Source of the DNA: Nissolia schottii
Taxonomy: Eukaryota > Streptophyta > Magnoliopsida > Fabales > Fabaceae
Reading direction: 5' to 3'
Assembly: GCA_003254905.1 (NCBI GenBank)
Contig: QANU01075461.1
Coordinates: forward strand, 1 to 64,000
Length of the DNA stretch: 64,000 nucleotides
The position numbers and the translations under genes were made by a program. Position 1 is the stretch's first letter; each line of letters starts with the position of its first letter. Shown in pieces: positions 1 through 12,056 of the stretch. Under the pieces are notes generated by a model. It was not told where the DNA came from. It was given only the letters and a program-made list of their open reading frames with translations, and did not search any database.

Positions 1-495
1 ATGAGAAATTGATCATCACTTAGCTATCTCTTAGAGATAAGAATAGACGTGGTGCAACCTTTAGCCTCACGCGCTACTAAGGATTCATAGAACCTAATCC
101 CTAGGTGAACGAGATTAATTTTAAGAGATTGGTTAATTGGGTCGTTGGTAGAAGGTACGCATGATCTCGAGAGAGACTTGCTTTAGAATAGGAATCCAGG
201 TTGTCTTTCAAAAATAACTTGAATAACAAAGAAAGTGGAATTAGGGAAATATTAGTGGTGAAAACAAAGTTCCAATCACCTTAACCATAACTGAATCAAC
301 TTCCAACTGTTTTAATCTGTGTTTCAATTTCTGTCCTATTTAATTTCCATTGCTTGAAATTCATTTTCGTGATTCAACTCTAGACTTGTAATTCTTGATT
401 GAGTTTTTTATCATATCATCCTCGTGGAAACGATACTTTAATTCTAAGATTAATACTTTATTATTTGGCGACATGGTATATTTGCCCAATGTGTT
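1..495 (+). repeat. Possible 3' end of an LTR retrotransposon repeat
   Basis: No gene is visible. The stretch ends with a block (about 415-490) that reads like the 3' end of a plant gypsy LTR, with the run cctcgtggaaacgata followed by ttatttggcgac. The reading is from general resemblance only; no second LTR, primer-binding site or polypurine tract was found nearby. It could also be ordinary intergenic DNA. Confidence 0.25.
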
Positions 496-1196
496 TTTCT
501 CACACCATGTAATCATTATGTTTTGAAGACTGTGCATGTTGTTTTGTTTTGTTTTGTTTTTTTTTTTTTTTAAACATTTGAAGCCTGCCATGGTCAATAC
601 ATGCTTTTAGGTCCCACGCCATCAACTTTTTTTATATGGAAAGTTTATGCAATATCAATCCAGGTAATTATTAAACAGAAGAAATGGTTTTGGAGCACCT
701 TTTGAGAAGGAAGACAAAAAAAGGGGATTTATATCTTATCTTATTCGTCTTTTTCATATTCAAGTTGCATATGTTTCAGTGTTGAGTGTTGATTCGTTTG
801 GTGGGATTGGACGACATTTTAAGTTGTCACTGTCAAAAACTCAATGTTAACTTCTCTTCCGCAAAACCCATTTTTTGGTATAAAAAAGATGCATATTTTT
901 TTGCTGCTGCTTTTCTTACTGTGGTTGGTGGTCACTGTCGATCCTTATCTAAATTATATTTTAAATGGCCATGTAAGTAAATAATGTCTATTGGATAAGA
1001 AGATTACAAATCTATTAATGTCCAATTCTTTTTTGGACCTTGGTACATGTGCTTAATCATGAAGAAAATATCACATAATTCACTAATTGAAAAAATCGTT
1101 CAATAGAGGTAATTTTACAAGACTTGCTATTGAAGTAAATAGATATTCCTCCCCCACAATGAATTAATTAATAAAATTAACAAGAGGGGAATAATC

Positions 1197-1626
1197 TTAT
1201 GGAAAAGACACCGCCACTTGGCTTCTTACTAGGAGATGGTCCTGAGTGCAACCATACCAACTAAAGTAGTATGCATCTTTGCCATAATTGGTTGGTATAT
1301 GAACTGATCTCTTTGCTGTTACGGTGGTGTTGAAGCTCATTTTCTGACAAACATGATTGAATCTCAGAACATTTGAAGCGGCTTCAATTGAGTATTCCTT
1401 TGGTGCATTAACAATGAACTTGTAAACACTTCTTCTACTGCCAACATTAGTCACTGTCCTCTTGACAGTCTTGTTGTCGTTGAGACTGGATTTGTATGGA
1501 TGGATAGTTGAGATCAACAGGCTCAGGCAATACTTTGGGCAGTTATATGTGATGTGGAAGTTCTGTGTTGCTCCAAGGCTGCAAGTGTGTAGAAGGTAGT
1601 TGACACAGAGATTGTCGTCTATCTTT
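1197..1626 (-). pseudogene. Subtilisin-like protease C-terminal fragment
   Basis: The last ~135 codons of a plant subtilase (SBT family, extracellular serine protease) read on the minus strand. The fragment covers the C-terminal fibronectin-III-like domain: the motif NYPSIQI, then TVKRTVTNVG, then SFNTTVTA, and a tail YYFSWYGCTQDHLLVRSQVAVSFP-like ending at a TAA (1197-1199). The normal tail has FGWYSWTDGHHxVRSPVAV, so the fragment has drifted. NYPSIQI (about 1500-1520) is in a different frame from TVKRTVTNVG, so a one-base frameshift lies between them. The catalytic Asp/His/Ser domain is absent from the window. I call it a truncated pseudogene. A very diverged last exon of a gene is less likely because of the frameshift. 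Confidence 0.8.
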
Positions 1627-1889
1627 TTATTAAATAAATAAAAACTCAAGTCAACCCAATAAAATATAATACAAGTTAACTTGAGTCTTTTCACAAGGAA
1701 GCAATTTAAAACCAATTCAAGCACTTTGGGGGTTGTTGGAAGTCAATTGAAGGAAATTAACAATTAATTAAAGTAATACCTTGCATACGGTTCTTCCTAG
1801 ATCAATGATTAATTATCATCGATTCCAAAATTAAATATTCATAAAAGGGGTGTTGTTTATTAGTTAAAAATCTCTAACTAATATGTAAT

Positions 1890-2125
1890 GGACCTAAGAG
1901 ATCATGACCACTCTCTCCTAAGCATCAATTAGTACAAGAGTTAACAACAGACACACGGTTTCAAACACCTACACTAATTTGGTTACCCACTTGCACAACT
2001 TAATCCAACTGGATTAATTCCCCAATTTCCCCTTAGCGTCTTGGTTAATTCTCATTGACCAACTTATATTACCAATCCTAATAATACTAATTCAACAAAT
2101 TCCACAATCGTCAAGATTTATTAGG
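1890..2125 (+). repeat. Dispersed repeat, inverted relative to 54600-54790
   Basis: This block is similar to the reverse complement of 54600-54790. Shared runs include attagtacaagagtta, ggttaattctcattgac-like and attaccaatccta. At the second site the block lies just upstream of a gypsy-type primer-binding site, so it is probably part of a gypsy LTR. Here it would be the same LTR on the minus strand, next to the subtilase fragment. Confidence 0.55.
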
Positions 2126-2559
2126 AAGATAAAAATATCCCAAATATTGTCTAAACTTGAAGCTCCAGAAAAATTCAAGCATTCCTTGTTAGCCATAGAC
2201 ATTGTAGAATAGCAAAAACTGGACATTGCCAAAGAACTTTAGCATGTTATAAGACCTAATCTCTGAATTTAATAAAGAGGAAAAAAAAACACAAGTCAGG
2301 AGGGAAAACCAAATTTTATTCAAAAAGCAAGAATGCAAGTTAACAAGTAAAATCTAGCTCAATATATATGTATAGCACGCACCTAGATCTTGAATAATAG
2401 AGACCAATGTGTATATTTCACATCCAACATTAATTTTCTCTATTTATATCTCTTATTTTTCTCATTTTCCCCCTATGTTATCAATCATATAATCTCAGAT
2501 TTAACATAACACAATCCTTAATATTTATTATCATTCTACAAAGGAATTTTGTTTATCTT

Positions 2560-2745
2560 ACATTTATTCTAACCGCCGCTAAATGGTTACAATAAATTAT
2601 TATTTGTACAAATTGCCTCCTAACCACCGCTAATTGCAAACCTATCCCGGGAGCTACAACCACCCTTTGGAAATCACTAAGCTGGAGCATATTGGCGGCG
2701 GTTGCATATCAATTGCCGCCATAAAAATCATTTTTTCTTATAGTG
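2560..2745. mobile_element. CACTA-like transposon end with subterminal GCCGC repeats
   Basis: On the minus strand the block starts CACTATAAGAAAAAA (2731-2745), matching the CACTA/En-Spm terminal consensus cactacaagaaa. It is followed inward by repeated GCGG/CCGCC motifs (2570, 2625, 2692, 2717), as expected of subterminal transposase-binding repeats. The opposite end was not found, so the element is a fragment or its other end is too diverged to see. Confidence 0.5.
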
Positions 2746-3747
2746 TTTCTGTTGTTCAAGGCCTAAAATCGTCATTGTGCTCACACTCTTAAGCTCTTGG
2801 AATCATCCCAAGGTCAGGGTTATAGGCAACATCTCAAACTCCTTTTGATTTGCTTGTAATAGTACCCAACTCCGCCGCTACACTCAACCATTCCAAGGAG
2901 ATCTATCACCCGTGTTCTCTCAAAGGTATCATACGATACAATATCTAACATGAGGATCCATGACCACATCACATTTTTTTAATCTTTAATTCTCTCACGA
3001 CCCATATTTTTTTTTGTTGATTCTCTTTCATTCGTGTACAACTTTAAAATGCTGCTCCAAACCACAAAATCAAAATTATTCATCGCTAAATTTGGGGCAG
3101 GGCCATCTCGCTACTAGTTCAATTGATCATTGTTGGGGTATACCACAAACTTCATGATAATGTAAGAAAACAAAAATTAAAAATTGTCTTCATCTCAAAA
3201 TAACTTTTTTTTTGGTTAATTTTTAAACCTCCAAAAAAAAATGGAAACATGAAACTATATAGCGGAGAATGAGTCAAGAGAATTAATGGGGTACCGAAAT
3301 TGTAAGAGGCAAATTCAAGAAACATGAAGAATCAAGTGCGAATACATGTCAACTTATTAAACTACCAAGTCCGTTGTAAGTAGTTTCTTCGGTGCTGTGG
3401 GTGTTCACAACTCACATATCTTCTACATGTTTGACATATGTATGTTGCGTGTAGGCCAAGCTTGATTTGGCATATGTTGGTGCTTAACTAGTTTTATGGG
3501 TGACAACATCGATGTTGCTCTATCACTTTATTTTCTTCACCGAATCAACTTAGATTTGGTTTGCTAGTTCAAGGGCATTTGTGTAATAATCACATTTGCC
3601 ACCACTAATATAATTACAGCTTCAAAACTTACCGTTACAAGTCTCATTATTTCCACTTTATTATCGACACACGCTTATTTACAACAAATTTTGTTAAGGC
3701 CAAACTTTTTATGCCAATTTTTTTTATTAAGTGCAATAAAAAGTGTG
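2746..3747. other. Intergenic, nothing recognised
   Basis: AT-rich DNA with no recognisable coding similarity. Reading frames are short and broken on both strands. Confidence 0.5.
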
Positions 3748-3802
3748 CCTTATATTATCAATACTCCTACTAAATGTGTTGAGTCCTATTTACATGTGTA
3801 AT

Positions 3803-4858
3803 CAAGGTTATTAAAATCGCGTTTTAACTCGTAAAATCGTATAAATTTACATTTCGAGGTAATAAAATCGAGCTAACTCGCATGTAAACTCATTTTTGGG
3901 TAAACTTGGCTGAACTCAGGTAAACTCGTGTGAGCTTGCATAAAATCGCAGGTTTACTGGCGAGTTCACGAGTTTACCGCATGAGGACAAAACAAGAAAA
4001 ATGACGTCATTTTGACTTGCAAAAATGACGTCGTTTTGCACGTCTCTGAGATTTTTGACAAACCAAGCAAAACGACGTCGTTTTGCACGTATTTGAGCTT
4101 TTAGATTTAGGTCGTTTGAGTGTTTCAGAGTTGTCATTCACAGTTGCGCCTGCAATCGTGCTCTGTCATGTCATCGTGCTCCGTTGTGCTCCTCCATCGT
4201 GCTTCGTCGTCACTTGTGCTCCATCATGCTCCGTCGCTGATCCATCATATATATTTCATCATTTTCTCTGAGATCTTTCCCACCACGATGGGTGACCTCT
4301 ATATCGCTATCTGTGCTTTAGTGTTCTGGATTGGAGACATCATCGTCACATACTCGCTTCCTGTGATGCTCAGTACTATGAGACTCGCTGATATCTTTGG
4401 TGTTTATGCTGTTGTGTGTGTCATCTCCTGAATATTTGTGTTCTTGAAGGTTCCAGAAACAAAGGGCATGCCCCTCGAAGTCATTACCGAATTCTTTGTT
4501 GTCGGCTTGAAGCAGGCTACTTCTGTCAAGAATGAGTGACATTGTTCTTTATATACATTTGCTATGTCTTGTGTTGATAGATTTTTCTTGTCATTAAGTT
4601 TATGTGGAGGAGGATATGTTCTAATTCAAACATATGTATTATGTATTATGTATGAATTGAACTTAGAACTCATATATTTTATCTTTATTTGTGTTTTGTT
4701 ATGGAGTTAAAAGTATTTATGAATTTCAAGTTTTATTAAACATATTTTTGTAGCATAATAGTTTTTTAAAATATTTTTTTAATATTTTTTAAATAATAGG
4801 TAAACTCGTACAAGTTTACGATCCGAGTTTACTTAAACTCTCGAGTTTGAAAACCTTG
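3803..4858 (+). mobile_element. Non-autonomous hAT-like element carrying a host gene piece
   Basis: The element starts caaggttattaaaatcg and ends gagtttgaaaaccttg, which are inverted copies of each other. Both ends are filled with repeated variants of GTAAACTCG / CGAGTTTAC over about 60-190 bp, typical of subterminal transposase-binding sites. Flanking 8-mers are tgtgtaat and tgtgtcac (5 of 8 alike), a possible decayed 8-bp target duplication; the neighbouring block copy at about 5490-5560 lacks the insert at the equivalent point. No transposase is encoded. Inside is a fragment of a tonoplast sugar transporter gene. Related copies occur at 17080-17572 and 35761-35955. Confidence 0.7.
4267..4539 (+). 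pseudogene. Tonoplast monosaccharide transporter (TMT/MSSP) C-terminal fragment
   Basis: The fragment encodes the last ~90 residues of a TMT/monosaccharide-sensing-protein type vacuolar sugar/H+ antiporter. Visible motifs are SEIFPT, FWIGDIIVTYSLPVML (a late transmembrane helix), YAVVC and VPETKGMPLEVITEFF, ending in VKNE and a TGA (4537-4539). The family usually reads SEIFPTRVRGLCIAICAL; here the arginines are lost. One in-frame TGA (4429-4431) replaces the tryptophan codon of the usual ISWVFV stretch. There is no start codon or promoter. It lies inside the hAT-like element, and the likely explanation is transduplication from a parental gene elsewhere. The frame is otherwise intact, so capture may be fairly recent. 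Confidence 0.85.
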
Positions 4859-5923
4859 TGTGTCACTCACACAATTTTTTGAATTATTATATTCAAAGTT
4901 TCACTGTATTTTTCATGTTAAATTATCTCTTCAAATACACTCACACGTTTCCTCTTAATTTATGGAAACATTGTATACGTCATCTCACATATTGAAATTA
5001 AAATAAATTTTGTTTCCATCAAATAAAAAGTTTTATCCCATAATATGTAGAATAATCGGTTAGAGTTTATGGTGTATGAGTTAATTGTTAATGATTACGG
5101 GTTAAGCTTTCGTACGTAGACTTTAACAACTAGCTATCCAATTATTACGAATAATAAAATTATCGAATTATCAAAAAATTGGATTATGTTTTTGTTTACT
5201 AAAAACAAAAAAATTATTTGTGCTTGTTGAGAGCAAGAGCATCCCTTAAAAATAACTTTACCAAATGATGTCTTGAGCTTGGTTTCGTAATGATGTGGAT
5301 CTATAAAAGCTCAACTCTTTAGGCTCTAGAAAAGTTATAGTAAGGTAAAATAAATTTTAAAGTTGCTCTCACTAAACATAAGCCATGATAATAGTGCTTG
5401 ATAAATATATCATTAAGTTGTTTTGCAAATATAAAATAAATATAATAGACATAAATATTAAAAAGTAATTTATATTTTTCACTTTCCATTAATCAATACT
5501 CCTACTAAAATTGATGTGTCCCACTTTCGCGTGTCAACCCTTCCATTTTTTGAATTATTAAATTCAATATTTTACTAATTTTTCTGTGAAATTTCAATTC
5601 AAATGAAAAAAAATTATTTCTTCAAGTACACCCACATGCTTTTCCTTAATTTATGGAAATGTTGTACACATCATTTCACCTTACAATTCAATTACATAAA
5701 ATAATTTTAAAAGAAAATGACATGGTTCTCTTAACTTAAAAAAAATTATTCATGAAATTGTATCATTCATATCCAAATAAAAATTTTCTTTTTAAATATT
5801 AAATATTATAATAATGAAGCAAAATAAAATTGTTTCCATCAAAAATAAAGTGTCACCCCATAACTTGTAACATTAGAATTTAGGGTGTACGTGTTAATGT
5901 TAAAGATTACGGGTTAAGGTTTC

Positions 5924-6095
5924 AAATTTAGTTTCTCTAAAATGAAATTCCTCAGTTTAGTGAGTAAAGTGAGAGATTTTACCATTAGATCAATAAAGTA
6001 GGAATGTGTCTCACTTTTCACTTTATTGATCCAATGGTGATATCCCACACTTTACCTTTTAAGGTGAGAGGTCTTACTTTAGACAATCCTTGCTC
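5924..6095. mobile_element. 172-bp hairpin MITE with 8-bp target duplication
   Basis: The insert is flanked by the direct repeat aaggtttc (5916-5923 and 6096-6103). Its centre folds into a long hairpin: 5962-5999 pairs imperfectly with 6020-6055. The outer ends are weakly inverted (tctctaaaatgaaattcctc against the complement of gtcttactttagac). The 8-bp duplication suggests a hAT-like origin. The equivalent spot in block copy 1 (about 5100-5115) is unoccupied, which supports an insertion. Confidence 0.65.
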
Positions 6096-6439
6096 AAGGT
6101 TTCGTATGTTAGTCTTAAGCAACTATCCAATTATTAAAAATAAAAAAATTATAGAATTATCAAAATTTTATTGAATATTTCATTCAAATGTATATTCAAA
6201 ATTTTAGTTCAAACCCGTAACAAGTAGAATAACGGGTTATATAGTTTAGAGTGTGCGAGTTAACTGTTAATGATTACAAGTTAAACTTTTGCACATTACG
6301 CTTTAGTAATGAACTAATTATTACAAAAAAAAATTATTGATTTTTTAAAATTTTACTGAAATGGAGTTGAGTGTTGAGCAGTAAAAAACTAGCATGCAAA
6401 TAAACTTTGTGTGAAATGAGGATATTGCATTAGATGAGT

Positions 6440-6680
6440 TGACGCACTAGATAGAATAAGAATACAAATGTATACATTACAGAGAAAGTTGGGTAACACC
6501 TTTTGTGAAAAAGATAAAAGAATCAGTGGTTTGGACATGTGAGAAGAAGACTAGTAGAAAAACCAATAAAAATAGTTCGTAGACCAGATGACGGGTGGCA
6601 TATTAGTTAGATGTAGAGGGAGACTTAAAAAATATTATAGAGGAAACTATTAGAAGAGATTTGATAGTTAATGGCTTGAA
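6440..6680 (+). mobile_element. RTE-type LINE reverse transcriptase 3' scrap
   Basis: Broken frames resemble the C-terminal tail of plant RTE-class non-LTR reverse transcriptases. The readable motif is QWFGHVRRRLVEKPI, followed by a TI-like stretch (ggaaactattagaagagat). The same region is far better preserved at 61976-62480, and the two align over about 200 bp. Stops and indels make it a dead fragment. Confidence 0.6.
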
Positions 6681-8790
6681 TGTAGAGATGTGTCCAAAAT
6701 GTATGTATGAAATATTAGTTCAATCCTCTAACGTGTTGAATAACAGGATAATATTTTCGAGTTACGTGTTGAACTTTATTACCTTAAGTTTAACAACGAC
6801 CCAATTATTTATAGAATTTAATTTTTCAAACATGTGGTCATTTGTCATTACACCCCAAACATGTTCACTACATTAAATATTTGTTTTTTTTTCTCTTATC
6901 TTAATTAGTAATTTATCCAATTCATACTCAGCCATGCTTAGCATGGACTTCCTCCAACTAGTAAAAAGAATATTTTTATTAACAAATGTAACACACCAAA
7001 ATACTTCTGCAATTTGGCAAGCCCATAAAAAATATAGCATTTGTTAAAGCAACACTTTATGATACTTTAGGACACATTTTTTAGGAGTTACTATAAGTCA
7101 ATTTTCTTGTAATATATTATGAAGCTAATGCTACACATTTTTTCTGAGGTCGACAAATTTAGTATAACTTAAATGTTTTTCCAAATGTCTTTATTGTCAA
7201 TAAAAATATGCGTTTATGTAATACAAGATATACTTTTAAGTGTAGTCAACAAAAAATGTAGCCATGCGTTAGATTTGTTGTAGTATATGTATAAGTGTGT
7301 TTTGATGTATAACTTAGGGGAACACTTACAAGTTTTCTTTAAGTGTAGGTTAGCTGTTGTTAAAAACTAGTAGTTCGAGTGATATGCATGTCTGTTGGTC
7401 ATGTGCTAACGGATAAGTTCAATGAATTTTATTAAGAACATATAATGTGTCTAACCACTAATAAAGGACATATAATATATTTGGCCAATTATACTATTTA
7501 CGTTAAAAAAATAAAAATAAAAACAACGTAGGTTAGCCGTTGCCTGTATAGTTTTGATATCATTCGCGTTTCCATTCTCTTTAGCTAACAACAGAAAGGA
7601 AGAAGTCTAACCCTTTGGGGGGACAAAGAGTTTGGTCGGTATCTTTCAAAGGAGTAATATTACTTTGCTTGCTTGCTCTACAACTTTCTGGGACTTTTTC
7701 ATGAGTAATTAACGTTTTTGTGACTTGCTTTAAGTAGTTTGAATTCATGTAAGCATGCACACTTCATTTAATTGGTCTTGGTCTCCATTAAATTCAAATT
7801 GAATCAATCTTTTTTTCTTTTTTTTTTTTAAAAATATAATTAAGTCAATCTGCTTCAATATTGTAAAACAAATTTGGTCACGGGGGTTCCTTTTTCTATG
7901 TGTGTGTAAGCTGGTTTGTTCCAATTTCCCTACTGAAGGGTTACCCAATAACTAGTACGTTGCAAGGAAACTGCATACGTTGTTGTCAAGAATGTGTTGC
8001 ATGCATTGCATGAAAAAATATTTCGTGTGGCACAACTGTAGCACGAAAATAAATTTCTCAAAAACCACTTTGATAGAAATTTGTGAATGTGTATAAATCA
8101 CATTTAATGCGTGTTTCATGAATATTATTATCCATTGATTTTAATTTATAATATTTTAAAAGATATAGAATAAACAAAAATCAATGGTTGATAATAATTC
8201 TAAAGCACATATTAAATATGCTCTACGAACATCAATTGTCCATGAATTTTTCCTACTTTAATTGATTATTACCCATGATTCATTAATTCCGCTTGCACCC
8301 GCGTGTTTTATCTCCTTTGTTGCTATTACATATTTAACTTTTAGCAACATTATTAAATCACAACATCTTTTAAAATGTTGTTAAAAATATAATAAGCACT
8401 TGTTTGGAATTGGATACATAAGTTAAAAGGAGTTTATCATACAAGACACTTTTAAAATGTAATTTATGAATAAATTATTTTCTATTTAAAAATTTAAGTA
8501 TTTAAAAAGTCGTTTTTGAGAAGTTAAATATTTCGCTAAAATTAGCTTTTTAAGAAGTAATAAGTTATATATATAGTCAAACAAGACTTAAATTAAAATA
8601 TGACTTCTACTTTTTGAAAAATTAAAAAAGTAAAAAAATTGAGTTATCTAAACGGCCCTAAATATTACTTAAAAGTTAATAAATATTGTTAAATAGCATA
8701 ATAAAATGTTACCGAAATTCTTTGATAACTTAAAGACAGCGCAAATAAAATTGAATTAATGGATTGAAGTATAATATAAAATAAAGGGTT
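6681..8790. other. Intergenic, nothing recognised
   Basis: AT-rich sequence with short frames only. No family similarity was recognised. A poly-T/A tract at about 7811-7830 is the only simple repeat. Confidence 0.5.
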
Positions 8791-9612
8791 ACCTTATATA
8801 CAATATGAACTGATAAGGGAGATTTTTCCACCGTACAAACCTAGCTAGTACTCGTTAGTCGTTCCTGGTCTCTGAAACCGAGTACATATATTGAAAATTA
8901 TAGTAAGAAATTGATTTTTCTTACCTACCGGCTAGGACATTAATTGACAAGGTTTCTTTACATTTATATCTCTTATAAGTAGACTTTAAAAAAATATTGT
9001 TAAGTTCAGAGATGAAGAAACGGATTTGGTGATTATAAACATTACTTTGAGTACTTTAATTAAAAGATCACATTATTTCTACATTTACACTTGGTCGTTT
9101 TGATTGCTTGTCCACCGGACTTTATCTTTAAAAAAACATATAAATTGTCATATAAAAATATGCAGATAAGTGTGGATATGTGACTTCATAATATAGGTTT
9201 TTGGGTGAAAACTTTCAAATGAATGAAATACACGAAGTGGTTTGTTTCAAACTTGCTTGACAATTTTTCAAACTTCTATATTTTTAACAATGTTAACAAT
9301 TCAACAAGCAGAAAAACTTTAAGTTTTGTAAATAGTAATTTTGAAATATAAGATAGATTTAAAATAACTATTTTATTTTAAATTTCATATTTTTAAATAT
9401 TTATAAAATATTTTTAACATTATAAATAAATTAAATTATTTTTAATAGTAAATTTATTAATATGAACTTGATTTAGTGTATTGATATTAATTAAAAAGTT
9501 TTAAATTAAAAGTAATTAATTTTATGTTCAATATTAATTAATATAATTATTTAATGTAATTAAATTTAAGTTTAGGATATAATAATAACAAATGATAATA
9601 GACAAAAATGCT
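8791..9612. repeat. Tandem duplication, copy 1
   Basis: This 0.82 kb unit is repeated directly by 9614-10510. It begins accttatatacaatat and ends gataatagacaaaaatgct. The two copies match almost base for base over most of their length, so the duplication is recent. There is no coding content. Copy 1 lacks 76 bp that copy 2 has after its ctggc. Confidence 0.9.
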
Positions 9613-9613
9613 T

Positions 9614-10510
9614 ACCTTATATACAATATTAACTCATAAGGGAGATTTTTCCACCTTACAAACCTAGCTAGTACTCGTTAGTCGTTCCTGGTCTCTGAAA
9701 CCGAGTACATACATTGAAAATTATAGTAAGAAATTGATTTTTCTTACCTACTGGCGAATTAGAAAAATAAAAAATGCTTATACATCTTAAGTGAAAACCT
9801 AACCTTATGATAAAGAATAAACTCTATAAAACTAGGACATTAATTGACAAGGTTTCTTTACATTTATCTCTCTTATAAGTAGACTTTAAAAAAATATTGT
9901 TAAGTTCAGAGATGAAGAAACGGATTTGGTGATTATAAACATTACTTTGAGTACTTTAATTAAAAGATCACATTATTTCTACATTTACACTTGGTCGTTT
10001 TGATTGCTTGTCAACCGGACTTTATCTTTAAAAAACATATAAATTGTCATATAAAAATATGCAGATAAGTGTGGATATGTGACTTCATAATATAGGTTTT
10101 TGGGTGAAAACTTTCAAATGAATGAAATACACGAAGTGGTTTGTTTCAAACTTGCTTTACGATTTTTCAAACTTCTATATTTTTAACAATGTTAACAATT
10201 CAACAAGCAGAAAAACTTTAAGTTTTGTAAATAGTGATTTTGAAATATAAGATAGATTTAAAATAACTTTTTTATTTTAAATTTCATATTTTTACAAATT
10301 TATAAAATATTTTTAACATTATAAATAAATTAAATTATTTTTAATAGTAAATTTATTAATATGAACTTGATTTAGTGTATTGATATTAATTAAAAAGTTT
10401 TAAATTATAATTAATTAATTTATGTTCAATATTAATTAATATAATTATTTAATGTAATTAAATTTAAGTTTAGGATATAATAATAACAAATGATAATAGA
10501 CAAAAATGCT
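9614..10510. repeat. Tandem duplication, copy 2
   Basis: Direct repeat of 8791-9612. It carries an extra 76 bp (9756-9831), which is either an insertion here or a deletion in copy 1. No target duplication flanks the 76 bp, so a deletion in copy 1 is the simpler reading. Confidence 0.9.
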
Positions 10511-11075
10511 CATCACGTTTTTTGATTAAGGGTATTTGAGGGATATAATAATAAAAAAAGTGACACTAGACAAATGGGAGTGGCAATAGGCATTCCCTAC
10601 CTGTTAAAGACTATAGAGAGAGAGAATATTTTTATCGAAGAGACGACTTTTAAAACTTTAATATATTTAAAGTACGGGAAGCCCCACAAATTTCCCTTTT
10701 TAATCCCTTGATGCCTAGCAAATCTTAAAAGTAAACTCAAAAAAAGGATTGTATATTATCAAAAAGAAAAGCTATGTATAGGTGCATGAGAACAAATCGT
10801 GTTCGGTAAAAGTTTTATGACCTATTCTTTTGTCACAGTATTTTGTATGAGTCCTTATTTTCTAAATTAATGGTGAAATATCATTAAGTCCCATGAAAAG
10901 TTTTTAGGTGGGAAGATCTATTTCTTATGTGTGTATATTGTAGGATAAATTAATAGAATACAAATGTATAGAAAAAATGTGGTAAGGTTGACTATAAGCC
11001 AATAACCAGTTAAGTAGAAATTGTGCAAATTAAATGTAAAGTGGGGGTAAGTGTAAGTTTGGACGTATGTATGTA

Positions 11076-11114
<39 letters not shown>

Positions 11115-11754
11115 CCCTGTATACGCGGGCCATGTCGTGGACCCTGTCATTACTCCCTGTTGGTCCTTGTAAATCACTCCTGCTCCCCACGCAGATAACC
11201 TAACTTTGCAACATCAGTATTGATCGCATTAATTGTCGTCGAATTCTGTAGGTTTATTTCTGCCGACGTCGTCTCCAGTAGGTTTAAAAAATAAAAAATG
11301 TTATATGTACACTCAATTTCATACGTTCATATATATATTATTAATAATGTACAAATTTTATTCTCACGAGTGCATAAACATTACAAATTTAAAAATGATA
11401 CTCTCAACTATACTTAATTAAGTGCACAAACATTACATGAGTTAAAATATAAACTTTATATATATAAGTACGAGATATATGTATGGTGTATGATTTTTGA
11501 TGTACGTGTAGCAGACATCCTGAAAAATTAACAGCCTTAAATGTGTGAAGAATGCCGGCAACTCGTATCACTGTTAGCTGCACATCACATCAGGTTCCTT
11601 ATCATCAAAATAATTCTATTTTGATCTAACCAAATGCCATAGGAAAACGTCATCAGAAATTCTGTCACTTCTTCATGCTAGCTCCTCTTTAATAAATTTC
11701 TTAACCCAATCAACAATTCCATCTAGGTGTAATCAAGCCAATGTTCAACACAAT
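10511..11754. other. Intergenic with an (AAT)n microsatellite
   Basis: No gene was recognised. An AAT/TAA repeat of about 13 units occupies 11076-11114. Confidence 0.6.
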
Positions 11755-12056
11755 CACTACACCTTTGCGGCAATTATATTTTAGGTTTAGCAGCAGTTTT
11801 AACTGTTGCTAAACAAATTTGATGGTAGTTGGCCTTTTGCTGCAAATTCAAGCATCACAAGGTTGTTTTGCGGCAATTTTCATCAACTGCTGGAATAACT
11901 GCCACAAATATTTTGCAGCAGTTTAAAACCACTGCTATGCATTATTTTCCTTTCCCTTTTTTTTGTGGCAGTTTCAAACTACTGCTATATTTAACATTTT
12001 TTTTTAAAACTTTTATTTGCAACAATTCTTAATTGCTGCTATATTTTCTTATACTA
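11755..12056. mobile_element. Short CACTA-like element
   Basis: The left end reads cactacacctttgcggcaa, and the right end reads gctgctatattttcttatacta, whose complement resembles the CACTA terminus less well. The interior contains many inverted GCAGCAGTTT / AACTGCTGC and GCGGCAATT motifs, typical of CACTA subterminal arrays in legumes. Flanking trinucleotides are aat and att, so a 3-bp duplication is possible but not proven. No transposase is encoded. Confidence 0.5.

Larger units (their letters stand above)
3748..6360. repeat. Three diverged tandem copies of a ~0.4 kb block
   Basis: Three copies share a common order of motifs: atcaatactcctacta, then ttttttgaattatta, then ttaatttatggaa, then gttaatgattacgggttaa, then ctatccaattatta. 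Copy 1 runs 3748-3802 and 4859-5200 and is split by the hAT-like element. Copy 2 runs about 5490-6190 and is split by a 172-bp MITE. Copy 3 (about 6195-6360) is partial. The copies have no coding content. Their value is that each acts as an unoccupied reference for insertions in the others. Confidence 0.7.

Noticed and set aside
10918..11190. Minus-strand frame with a run of tyrosines
   Set aside because: The run is the translated AAT microsatellite at 11076-11114; the rest shows no protein features.
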